The notes beneath the pieces were generated by a model that was not told where the DNA came from, did no database searches, and saw nothing but the letters and a program-made list of their open reading frames with translations. 64,000 bases of DNA from Datisca glomerata (Eukaryota; Streptophyta; Magnoliopsida; Cucurbitales; Datiscaceae), in the NCBI GenBank assembly GCA_003255025.1, contig QANY01011423.1, positions 888,788-952,787 on the forward strand, read 5' to 3'. Below, one piece after another: positions 1-11,192 of this stretch (the first letter of the stretch is position 1; the number at the start of each line of letters is the position of its first letter). The position numbers and the translations under genes were made by a program.

Positions 1-957
1 TATGCGGGAATCATAGTGGGCGGCAGATCATTAGCTGAGATCCATGAAGTGTTGAACGAAGGGGTACTACTTGCCAAAATGCACAAAGACGCCAAGTGAT
101 ATGCAAAAAGTTGTGACAAGTGTCAACGCTTTGCTCCCGTTGCTAAGATGGCTCCTGGGAAACTCAAGACACTGGCAAGCCTATGGCCGTTCATGCAATG
201 GGCACTTGACATTACTAGACCACTATCTATGGCACCAGCTCAGAAGCGCTTTCTGTTAGTGGCAACATACTACTTCACTAAGTAGATGGAAGCTGAAGCT
301 TTCACAAGAATTCATGAGGAGGAAGTAAAAATATTCTTATGAAAGAATATAGTGTGCTAATAAGGGATACCATGAATTCTCATCTCTGACAACGGGCTTC
401 AGTACATGTGGAAGATAGTGAAAACCTTCTACGAAGACCTAAAGATTTTCAACTGGTTCTATACGCCATACTATCCATAGGGGAACGGACAAGCTGAAAT
501 GTCAAACTGTATTATACTTGACAACATGAAGAAGCGAGTAGAATCGGCTAAAGGAAAATGGGTAGAGAAATTACCAGCGGAAAATGGGTAGAGAAATTAC
601 CAGCGGTACTGTAGGCGTACAAAACCATTCCAAGGGAAACAACGGGTGAGACATTTTTCGCTTTGGCATAAGGAATGAAAGCAATAATACTGGTTGAAAT
701 TGCAAGTCCAACTATGAAATCAAAGCTGGGTGAACAAAAAAATGAAGAACTTCTAAAGGAACACCTTGACCTGTTGGAGGAAAGAAGTGAAACAGCTCTG
801 ATCCAGATGGTCCATTATAACTAAAAAAAGAAAAGTTTACTTCCGAAGATGAGTTAGAAGCAGGAATTCCATAAAGGAGATCTAGTTCTGAAAAAAGTCT
901 TCTAAAGAGAAGGAAAATTCAGACCAACTTGGGAAGGGCTTTACATTGTCAAAGGAG
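1..957 (+). mobile_element. Ty3/gypsy integrase remnant
   Basis: Translating the first frame gives the second half of the integrase zinc finger (CDKCQRFAP), then the core (WPFMQWALDIT, FLLVATYYFTK), the ISDNG-type catalytic motif seen as TISDNGLQYM near 380-410, and NGQAEMSN near 485. The C-terminal part (GDLVLKK, GKFRPTWEGLYIV) ends near 955. These blocks follow the order of plant Ty3/gypsy integrases. The reading frame is broken by several stops (for example at 108 and 284) and frameshifts, so it is dead. A tandem duplication of about 26 bp lies at 553-606. The element is cut by the window edge on the left and by a Ty1/copia sequence on the right. Family assignment is firm; the lineage is not resolved. 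Confidence 0.85.
553..606. repeat. Short tandem duplication inside the gypsy integrase
   Basis: A segment beginning GAAAATGGGTAGAGAAATTA is present twice in a row. The duplication adds about 26 bp and shifts the integrase frame. Confidence 0.8.
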
Positions 958-3000
958 TTGGTGGCATACATTCTGAACGAAGCTCCATCAAATACAGTGC
1001 CTCGTATGCCATATGAAAGATGGAATGGACCAAAGTCGTCCATAAACCACCTTAGAATATGGGGATGTCCAACACATGTTCTGATATCGAAGACAGACAA
1101 ATTGGCTTGTTGATCAGAATTATGCTTGTTTGTAGGATATCCTAAGGGAACAAAGGGGTACGTCTTTTATAGTTTGACTGACAAGAAAATATTCATCAGC
1201 ACAAATACACGTTTTCTTGAGGAATACTATATAAGAAGTGTGAAGCCGAGAAGCACACTTGTTCTAGAGAAATTATTAAGTGGGAGGACATTGACTCCCC
1301 AATCTAGATTTACTCCCGATTCAATAATGGAAGAACCACAACAGGGATTGGAGCCTACGGAGCCTCGACGTAGTGGGAGAGTTGTGAGACAACCTAACAT
1401 GTGCATGTCTTATGAATATGTCTTAACAACAGTTTCAGATAAGGATCATGATGAACCTGTCTCTAACTCATAGGCCATTGCTGGTTCTGAAGTTCATCTA
1501 TGGCAAGAAGCCATGAACATTAAGATACAATCGATGTACTCGACCGGAGTCTGAAGACTTATAGATTCTCCTAAAGGGGTAAAACTCGTAGGGTGTAAAT
1601 GGATTTATAAGGAAAAAGAGCCAGGGGTAGAAATGTGGAGACTTTCAAAGCTAGGATACTAGCTAGGGGCTATACCCAAAATGAAGGTATTGACTATGAG
1701 GATACATTCTCACTGGTGGTCATGCTTAAATCCATCTAAATCTTCATGTCCATTGTTGTTGCCTTCGATTATGAAATCTGGTAGATGGATGTCAAAACTG
1801 CTTTTTTGAATAGCAATCTTGAAGAGCGCATTCATATGGCTCAACCAGACTGGTTCATGGAGAAAGGCCAAGAGGGCAAGGTTTGTGAACTGCTGAAGTC
1901 CATTTATGGACTTAAGCAAGCGTCCCAATCGTGGAATATCATATTCTACGAAACTGTCAAAAACTTCAATTTTGAGCAGTTAGTGGATGACCCTGTGTGT
2001 ATAAGCCGATACACAGAGGGAAGATATTATTTCTGATTTTGTACGTGGACGATATTCTGCTCATTGGGAATGACGTAGGAAAATTGTATGATTTTAAGAT
2101 TTGACTTGCAAAGCATTTTGATATGAAGGATCTTGGAGAAGTTGCCTTTGTCTTAGGTATTCAGATCTTTCAAAGAAGAACAAACAATTGACACTATCTC
2201 AAATATCTTATATTGATAAGGTGATTGACCGTTTCAGTATGTAAGACTCCAAGAAGGGATATCTTCCTTTCTGGCGTAGAGTCAGCCTCTTCAAGGAGCA
2301 GTCTCTCAAGACTCATCAAGAAGAGGAAGATATGAGAAAGATACCATATGCATCAGCCGTAAGAAGTCTCATGTATGTGATATTTTACACTAAGCCAGAC
2401 ATTTGCTACGCGGTGGGCGTGGTGAGTCGTTTCCAATCTAATCCTGAACTCGAGCGTTGGAATACCGTCAAGCATATCCATAAGTATCTTAAGAGAACAA
2501 GGAACAACATGCTTGTGTATTCAGGTACTGGCATGAATATGATGGGGTTTCCTGATTATGATTTCCAAGCACAAAGGGATTCTAAGAGACCCACTTCAAG
2601 ATCGGTGTTCATCTTGAAAGGTGGAGCAGTTGTAAGGAGAAGTATCAAGCAATCTTGCATTAGTGATTCTACCATAGAATCTGAGTATGTGGTAGCTTGT
2701 GAAGCTACAAAGGAGTCTCTATGACTTAAAAAATTCTTGAATATACTGAAAGTTGATCCAGAAGCTGACAAGCTCATGACACTTTACTACGATAACAGTG
2801 GGGTTGTAGCGAATTTGAATGAACCAATGAGCCACAAAAAGATCCAAACACATAGAGCGTAAACATCACATGATTGGAGAGATTGTTCAACGTAGAGATG
2901 TTGTCGTAACACACATATCGAAGGTCAACAACCTGACAGATCCATTCACGAAAACTTTAAGTAGTAAAGTCTTTGATGGTCATCTGTAGGGTGTGGGGAT
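958..3000 (+). pseudogene. Ty1/copia pol relic (integrase end, RT, RNase H)
   Basis: The sequence starts inside the copia integrase (VAYILNEAPSNTVP, GCPTHVLISKTDKL, FVGYPKGTKGYVFY at 1126-1180). It continues into reverse transcriptase (GCKWIYK near 1590, MDVKTAFLNSNLEE at 1785, KSIYGLKQASQSWN near 1900, YVDDILLIGND near 2040). The RNase H part follows (YASAVRSLMYVIFYTKPDICY at 2350, STIESEYVVACEATKESL at 2670, HIERKHHMI near 2855). Frameshifts and stops interrupt it repeatedly, for example after the linker at 1471 and after the RT motif at 2035. The gag, protease and front of the integrase are missing because a gypsy fragment abuts at about 957. Confidence 0.9.
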
Positions 3001-3030
3001 AGGAGATTGTACACGCCTACTTTAGTCCAA

Positions 3031-3039
3031 GTGGAAGAT
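3031..3039 (+). other. Polypurine tract of the copia element
   Basis: The purine run GTGGAAGAT lies immediately before the degenerate LTR start. This is where copia elements prime plus-strand synthesis. Confidence 0.55.
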
Positions 3040-4885
3040 TATTAGAATTATGTTCATAAAGTAGGGTGTAATAACTATATATGAATATTTAGTTATTTCT
3101 CAGACATTTTGTATTACTGAATTTAATGAATGAAAGTTGTCTTTTAATTAAAGTGTATTTATAATTTACTCAAGTCCTGGAACTATTGTCAACATAAGAA
3201 GAGTAAAGACTGAGGGGTCTTCCAGATAAATTCTTCTAAAATAGTTCAAAATGTTATTCGTAGTCTTAGGATCGACTGGACAATTGAGTCCGATTACGAC
3301 TGTTAGGTTGAACCAAATGATGTCAGTCTTGGGGTATGAGAGTGGAGACTTTAACGGTTGACCTAGGCATGTTATGAAACATGTTGAATAGACCAGTAAC
3401 AAATTAGTTTGGAGCAAAGTCATTTATATAACTATAAATCTAATTGTTTACACCTTTAGGGTATTTTCGCGATTACCTTAATCCTGAGGTGAATATGAAA
3501 TTTGACTTAGTTACTTGTAGTCTTTGATACACCAAATGAGTGAGTTTGAATTGACGGATAATATCTCGGCTGTTGGGATCGTGATTCAACTATGTTGGAG
3601 TTACATGATTCACAGAAATATAATCCATGGCGAGATTGTAAAATGTAATAATATCACTTTATGCTTTATTGATGGGTGTGTGAATTAATAAACCTGGCCA
3701 GACACTCGATGAAATGAATTATTGAATAAGATATGGTGAACTGTTCGAGACAATTCACTGTTATGTCTTTCTTATTCACAGTCAATAAAGGAGTTAATGA
3801 AATAATAACTAGAGGGGTAAAACGATAATTTTATATTCTGCACTTGTTACTGATATTCGCGAAGGGTAACATAGCAAAATATTTTGTGGATCGTGAAATA
3901 AAAAGTGTGTATTTACACCAACATAAAAAATAGCGCACATGAATCGTGAGTTGATTCAACATCGGACTAATAGTGAAGTCTTACAATGTCAGGATTAAAT
4001 AAGTCAGAAATTTATGAAGATAAATTAGCTGAGTATTTCAATCCTATAGTTTTATTCATTTGGGTCTAGTCGGTTTCAAGATAGCTGATAAAGACATAAA
4101 TGAGAAACAACACTAGTTGGACCAAAACATATTTTGGACCAAGGTATACTTCCCGAACCCCTATGTGATGAGTAATGTCGCTAAAATAGTAAAAAGCAAA
4201 AATTAATGTTCCAATTAATTAATTGTTATTTTCTAATTATTGGATAATTAGTAAATAAAAAAAATTAATTAAATAATTAATTGATGAATATTAATTTAAT
4301 TTATCAATTTAGATTAATAGATTTGGACACAGTATTGGCTCTAGAAAGATGTAAAATTTTAATAATTCCATTAAAGGGAGGAGAATTTCAGCAATTTATA
4401 GTATATGGGTATATGTGTAAATTTCCTTTATATAAGAGATGACATTAGGGTTGTCCCTAAGTGTGTTGATACAACCATGATCACAGAGTAAAAAAAGCAG
4501 CTTCTCTCTCCCCTCCTTGTTGCCGTCGAAATCTAGAGGAAAAAAAAATTCTTCAGTTGTTTTGAAAGCCACATTCAATTCCTGACGACATCCTATTGAG
4601 ATATACTTCTGAATCTTACAAGTGCTTGTTGATGCGAAGATTGATTCAAGTTCTACTAAGAACGAAGAATGCAAGACAATCAAGAGGATCATACCAAGTC
4701 ATAACTTCTCTGATACAAGAAATGTATAATGTTATTTCCATATCTTCTAAATATAACAATGTAAATATGAATAAAATGTTTTATATTTAGTATGATTAAA
4801 TAGTTGATGTGAAATTTTTCATTTTATGTCCATGAACCATTCGTGGTTCAATGGTTTCCCCAAATTATTAAAACCCGATCCAACA
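3040..4885 (+). repeat. 3' LTR of the plus-strand copia element (about 1.85 kb)
   Basis: The LTR begins at a decayed TGTTGGA (here TATTAGA, 3040) and ends with TCCAACA at 4885, so the two ends form the usual short inverted repeat. It follows the RNase H region and a polypurine tract, as a 3' LTR should. Most of it recurs in reverse orientation at 5733-7357. It contains no gene. The final C-A at 4885 marks a sharp change to coiled-coil coding-like sequence. Confidence 0.8.
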
Positions 4886-5732
4886 AGCACAATTGACCAT
4901 TTTCTCGGCCTTGTCAAATAGGGCTTGAAAAGTGTCTTCAGTCTGACTTTCTCTCATTTCAGCTTCAGATCTAGCTAATATAACAGCCGCTAGCTTCTCA
5001 TTTGTAGTCTTCAACTTCTCTTCACACGCAGCCAAGGACTTCCCATTTTTTTAACATTTTACGCTGAAATTATTAGAATAATTGTTGGAGACTATCTTAG
5101 CCTCCAAGGACTTGCTAGCCATCTTCAAGGAGTCAATAACCTTAAAGTGTTCCTCGGCCACCGCAGTTGTATCTTGAGCAAGCCTCTCCACAATGCCTTG
5201 AAGGTCGGCCTTGCTCTTATTCGGGCATTCGTTTTCATCATCGAGGTGATCGAGTACATCCTGGCAATCAGCCACCTTCTTCCTCAGTCAAACATCTCAT
5301 ACTCTAAAGAGAGGTAATACTCATGGAGAGCATTATGGTGGACAACGGCCTAAAAAGACAAACTGTGAAACATCAATAAATGTAAAGTAAAAAAGGAAAG
5401 AATCAAAAAAATAATGTTATTCATACGTTCGTCAGGCCATGGCTTAGAGAGTATAACTGGTTCCCAATGGTCATGCCATGGGCAGTCGCCATGTCCAAGT
5501 CAAACTGGATCTTGCGAAGCACTATGTGTGCACAACAGGGATCACTGAGAAAACTTACAGAGGAAGGGATAGGGGGAGCACCTATAAAACACCTCCATCT
5601 CCATAAGGAAGGCTCCTCATTTCCCCCTTAAGAGTCGGAGGAGTGAGAAGGGATGGATTCCCTTTGTTCTAATTGCGAAGGAATTAGGGGAGAACTTGGA
5701 CGCTCCGGAAGATCCTCTTCCTAAGAAATAGG
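4886..5732 (-). pseudogene. Coiled-coil protein fragment between inverted LTRs
   Basis: Read on the minus strand, 5275-5051 encodes a charged heptad-like stretch (SKADLQGIVERLAQDT, EEHFKVIDSLKMASKSLEAK). A second open stretch at about 5040-4886 continues the style (EEKLKTTNEKLAAV, RSEAEMRESQTEDTFQALF) before being cut by the LTR end. Upstream, around 5520-5440, the reading FDLDMATAHGMTIGNQLY also looks coding. Stops and frame changes separate the parts. I do not recognise the family; similar coiled coils occur in plant retrotransposon Gag-like and transposon-associated proteins, but that is a guess. The fragment is flanked on both sides by inverted copies of one LTR. Confidence 0.45.
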
Positions 5733-7357
5733 TGTTGGATTGGGTTTTAAAATTTGCGTAAAAATCAATGAACCACGGACGGATTGTGGGTGAAAAATAA
5801 AAAAAATCACGTCAACCATTTAATCATATTAAATATTAAAACCATACTTACAATTATACATACTTAGTTAAACGTGTTCAATAGAGAGAGAAACGATTTA
5901 TACCTTATGTTGTATCGGAGAATTTCTAACTTGGTGGAATCCTATTTATTGTTTTTATGTTCTTCGTTCTTTGTAAAACTCGAAGAAGCCTTCACACCAA
6001 CTGGAGAAGAAAAATCATATTTTTCTTTCTCCTCTGTGTATTTCGGCGGCAACTAGGGGGAGAGAGAAACTGTGTTTTCTCTACTTTATGTAACACACAT
6101 TGTGTTAGAGTTAGGGATGCAACTCTATTGTCATCTCTTATATAATAATTACGAAATTAGCACATATACCCATATATGTTAAATTACCAAACATTCACCC
6201 TATAATATTTGATATTACCGAAAATTGCATATCTCCCTAGAGTCAATGTTGTGTCAATCCAAATTGATAAATTAAATTGATATGCATTAATTAATTAATT
6301 AATTAATTTTATTTACTAATTATTCAATAATTAAAAAATAAAAAATAAATCAATTTAAACGTTAATCACTTACTTTTCACTAATTAAGTGACAACACCCA
6401 TCACATATGTGTACGGAAAATATAACTTGGTCCAAAACACGTTTTTGGTCCAATTGGTGTTATTTTTCATTCATGTACTTATGAGCTACTCTTGAGACCA
6501 AGTTGACCCACATGAATAAAACTATATGATTCAAAAACTCGGTGAATTTATCTTCATAAACTCCCAACCTATTTTAATCCTGATATCGTATGACTCCACT
6601 ATAGGTCTGATGCTGAATCAACTCTCGATTCGTGAGCGCTATATTTTCTATTGGTATAAATAATAAACTCTTTTATTTCACTGTCTACTGAATATTTCAA
6701 CATATTACTCTTCGTGAATATCAGTAACAAGAGCAGAATGTAAAATTATCATTTTACCCTTCTAGTTATTATTTCCTTAACTCATTTATCGACTGTGAAT
6801 AAGAAAGACATAATCGTGAATTGTTTCGTACAGTTCACCATGTCTTATTCAATGATTCATTTCATCGTATGCTTGGACAATTTAATTTATTCACACACTC
6901 ATCAATTAAACATAAGGTGATATTATTGCATTTGTCATCTCGCCACGAATTTTTATATATGTGAATCACACAACTCTAACATAGTTGAATCACGACCCGA
7001 ACAGCCGAGGTTGACAATTCGAACTCACTCCTTTGACATATCAAAGATCATAACTAACTAAGTCAAGTTTTGTATTCACCTAGGGATTAAAGAAATTACG
7101 ATTATACTCTTATATATGTACCAATTAGATTTAGAGCTAGATAAACTGTTTTGTTCTAAACTAATTTGTTACTGGTCTATTAAACATGTTTCACAACATG
7201 TCTAGGTCAACCGTTAGAGTCTCCACTCCCATGCCCCAAGACCAGCATCTTTTGGTTCAACCTAACAGTCGTAATCGGACTCGATTGTCCAATGATCCTA
7301 AGACCGCGAATAACATTCTGAACTATTTCAGAAGAGTTTATCTGGAAGACCCGGAAC
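5733..7357 (-). repeat. Inverted, truncated copy of the copia LTR
   Basis: This is the reverse complement of 3216-4885 with moderate divergence. It starts with TGTTGGAT at 5733, the LTR terminus, and stops matching around 7357, so roughly 175 bp of its LTR 5' end is missing. Matching landmarks include CCTAAGAC followed by AATAACATT at 7299-7318, against the reverse complement of 3250-3272. No primer-binding site lies beside 5733, so nothing shows it belonged to a complete element in place. Confidence 0.8.
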
Positions 7358-10300
7358 AAACCATCATTTGAACTGTCGAATGTAAGAATGACAACTGGAA
7401 AGGAGGGAGGATGTGTCTCATCTAATAAAAATATTTCAAACATACGCTCCCAATAAAAGCGACTGGGAATGGGAAGACGTAGTGACATATAGAAATGATG
7501 AGAAATCTATGTGTACCTTCGAGGAAAATGTCAGTAAGAACGGGAAATGAAGCGGTACGCAAAAACGATATGCACATTTCCTACTTATTTCATTAATTAT
7601 TATCCTTGTATGCTATTTATATTTGCAGATTCTAACAAATGGAAAAAAGGACAGAAAATCTAATCAATCAAACCCCTTATCGAAATGCACGTGATCAGCG
7701 AAATACCATCATTACACCACAACGAATGAAACTTTGTTGAGTGTAATGGGGAGAACATGAGCATGAGTGAGACCTCGGTCGAGCCACATGTAGAAAGAAG
7801 AACCAATCAAAAGAGAATGTGAAGATTGCCATCATGGCAGAATAGGAAAAGAAAGTCTTCTTTTTCCATAAATCGTGAAAATTCCGTTATGGGAGATTCT
7901 TGATTACATTCTGTAAAAACCTATAAATAGAGGTCAATTGTAACAATTCTCATTTAATACAAATCAAGCAATTTTTGTCTATTGCATCGTTCTTATATTT
8001 TCTTCTCTCTTTGCTTTCTTTTTAGTATGTGAGAAAAAATCCTTGACAACAATAGTTCTCTCACATAAATCTTTTTTATTAGTTTTTTCATCTCATTTTA
8101 CGGTATACATTTATTAGGATTATGCATTCATAATTTTAAAAATTCTTGTAGATGATTTATCATCTCCAAGTGTTTGTAATGGCTTAGTTATAAATATATC
8201 ATCTCCAAGTGATGTACAATAATTTTTTTTTATATTTCAACAGTTTAATTGTAAATATAAAAAAACAGTATCTTTGCTATTATTATTTTAATTTCATTTT
8301 AGATTTACAATAATTTTAGAAGCTAATGTATTTATTATAATGTTAATATTAACTTTAATAAATATTTTATAATCTTAAAATATTTCAACATTCGCACGTC
8401 CTTTAAACATATTTGGAATAATGGTTGTTATCCGTTACTAATAAGAATGTGCAAAAACGTTTGATATCAACTTTCAGATTAGTTGAAAACGTTTTCAACG
8501 GTAATTTACCATACTAGAAAGGTACACTTGTAGCTCATTTGTGTTTGTATATCTAATTTGTGTGCAAATGTACCTCTCCTCCATACGGAATATTCATGGG
8601 TTTATAGAATCTTCTGTCAAAACAAATTTTTTGTTTGTCAAACTCGGAGGGTCAGGCTCAGTATGTATTAAAGGCCAACAATATTTTTCAAATATGTAAA
8701 TTACACCAATTTTTCATGTATTTTTTTAATTATACACCCAACCTTTTAGTTTTAAAACTCACACAGAAATTCCTTCTAGTTTCATTTTAACCAAAATATA
8801 ATTCAGCGTAAATTTTTCTTCTTATAACTCTCTCATCTGCACTTCTGTAAAATAAAAAATCATAGTGATAAAACACTATTCTCTCTCATTTTCTCAATTG
8901 TATTTGTTTATAAATTATAACTTTTTCACGAACTGTTTGTTTAAAAATATGTCTAAAATATTTGTTTCCTTTCTTTTTAGTTTAAATTTAAAATGTTTTG
9001 ATAAAAAACTAGTAAGACAATTTGGGGACACATTGAATATTTCACTAAGGACGGTGATGTTGTGTGTAATTATTAAAAATAGAGAGTATATTGGCATTGA
9101 ATAAGGTTATATTCAATGGAAATGTTGTAACTTAACGTTTTCAAATAGGCCTCACAAATAAAAAATATTTGTTTTAATATTTTAATAAAATTTTAATACG
9201 TCTTTGACAAAAAGTAATTAAAATTTACTTATTACACTTGCTAGTGGCTACACAGATGACTAAAATAGTTTTTATCACATTAAATTTAGAAACTGTCTAC
9301 TTTTAAAAAGATAAAATCAATCCCGTGTTTTTCAACTTCACGTATTTTCAATCACCTAATAAATATGTTCAGATAAAATTTTACGAACAAGAGAGAATCC
9401 TATTAATTTAAAGTCATCCATTTCATGAAATTTTAAGAACTGATTGTCCAGATTTAATTAAAGAAGTCAAAACACAAAGATAAAAAATGTCATCACCTCA
9501 CCACAAGTACTGAAGTACTGAAGTGATCGTGATTATTCGTTCTTGCATGAACGACCATGATTTTAAAATATTAAATAATACTACTACTCAAACCTCCCCA
9601 ACTATGATACGGATATAAAAATTTAACCAGTGACCAATTCAACTTATCATTCCATAATAAATAGAGATTGGAAAGTGAAAACTAAAAAGCTGATGTTTGG
9701 GATGGAGGTCTAAGCCCACAAAGAGCGCCCATTTCACCAAGGGATGGTCTATAACAGGATCAGTGTTTCCACATCCAATAGATAAAGAATTTGTATGGAA
9801 GTAATGTGATATAAAGTAGGCAATTGGAAAAATAAAAATTCATACATTTCTCGATTTTTGGCTAAGATCGTAGTGTCTGTTTAATATTTAACACAATAGT
9901 GTAATATATTAAATTAATTTTTTATAGGTAAGGGCCCATTCCAATATGTTGCACTATTACATGGCCTTAGCGCCCCCACCTATTGAAGTTTAATATTTTT
10001 TCTTCCTTTATATTTTATTACCACGCAAAAAAATATAATTATACTTATATTTGTTTTTAGGAAGAATTATAAAATTGATTCAACTTTCTAGTTTCAAATG
10101 GTAAAAATAGTCTAAATTTGTTTTTTTTAAACGACCGAGTAAATGATCTAATTATCTACATCTGTATTAATTTTGTAAATAAAATATCTATTTTAATCAT
10201 TTTGGGCTATTGTTTTTTCATTTTCCGCTTTGTTTTAGGGAAAATGGCATATATAGACCACTATTATAGTAGTAAGTTAGAAATTGACCTAAAAAAATTA

Positions 10301-11192
10301 AAGTGGATAAAATGACCCTTCTTAATTAATTTAATTGTAACTTTTATGATTTGTCTACAATGCATGCATTTATCTCATGTTTCTACTCAATTTTTTTTTT
10401 AATTTGAGGATTAATATCAACAAATCAATTGTTTGAATCAATTTTTTTAAATATGCAATCACCAATAATTCATATAACTACTCCTAAATTTATGGAATAT
10501 TTGAAAGATGATTTTTAAGTAGATAATTAGATAAATGGCATATCTAAAAACATATCAAATATTATTTTTTAAAATCATATTTTACCTGTGATCTATAAAT
10601 TTACACGACTAAATTATTTTGTGAAAAAAGAAATATCACATACTAATTTTTTAAAAACGTAATTTTAACTATTACTTTTTAATAGATAATTTAGAGCGCA
10701 AATACATAATTGAAAAAATATTAAAGAATATATAAAAGAAAAACCAGGCATAAAATTGGGAGAGAATTTGGAAAAATTTTGAATTAAAATCACAAACAAA
10801 ATGTTCACTAGAATCAAGGTATATCAATAAATTTCATCCTTAAATAAAATAAATTGATAATGGATAAGATAAGGACAACAGCTAATAATTTTTTAAATTA
10901 CACCAACTAAAAAATGACCATTTATTTACTACTATATTTTTTAAGCTATTTTTTAACTTAGTACCATGAAAAGGGTCTATATGCTAGGATATATGTTTGT
11001 TTTATTACTTTATTCTTCACTTTTCATTGACAGCAAAAACAAAATTCTCCACAAATTTTTCCTTTTTCCTCACTTTCATGAGTTCCAAACACAGCATAGA
11101 GGAATCAATTAAGAACTGGAAAATATCTAATTTGTGAAGGAGATCTTACATTGTGTATATCTCATGGTGAAGGTCTAATTGAACCATAGGAT
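7358..11192. other. AT-rich intergenic DNA without genes
   Basis: No convincing coding sequence is visible. The stretch 7620-8040 resembles the promoter part of an LTR and holds a TATA motif. A short repeat (TCATCTCCAAGTG) occurs twice near 8160-8210. From about 8040 to 11100 the DNA is very AT-rich, with only short chance reading frames in both directions. Confidence 0.6.
7922..7930 (+). promoter_or_regulatory. Candidate TATA box in LTR-like sequence
   Basis: The motif TATAAATAG is followed by TTGTAACAATTCTCA about 10 bp downstream. This is the arrangement seen around the transcription start in many plant Ty3/gypsy LTRs. No LTR ends could be found, so it may be an orphan promoter fragment. 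Confidence 0.4.

Noticed and set aside
8865..9104. Overlapping reading frames on both strands
   Set aside because: The composition is plain AT-rich sequence with no recognisable motif.
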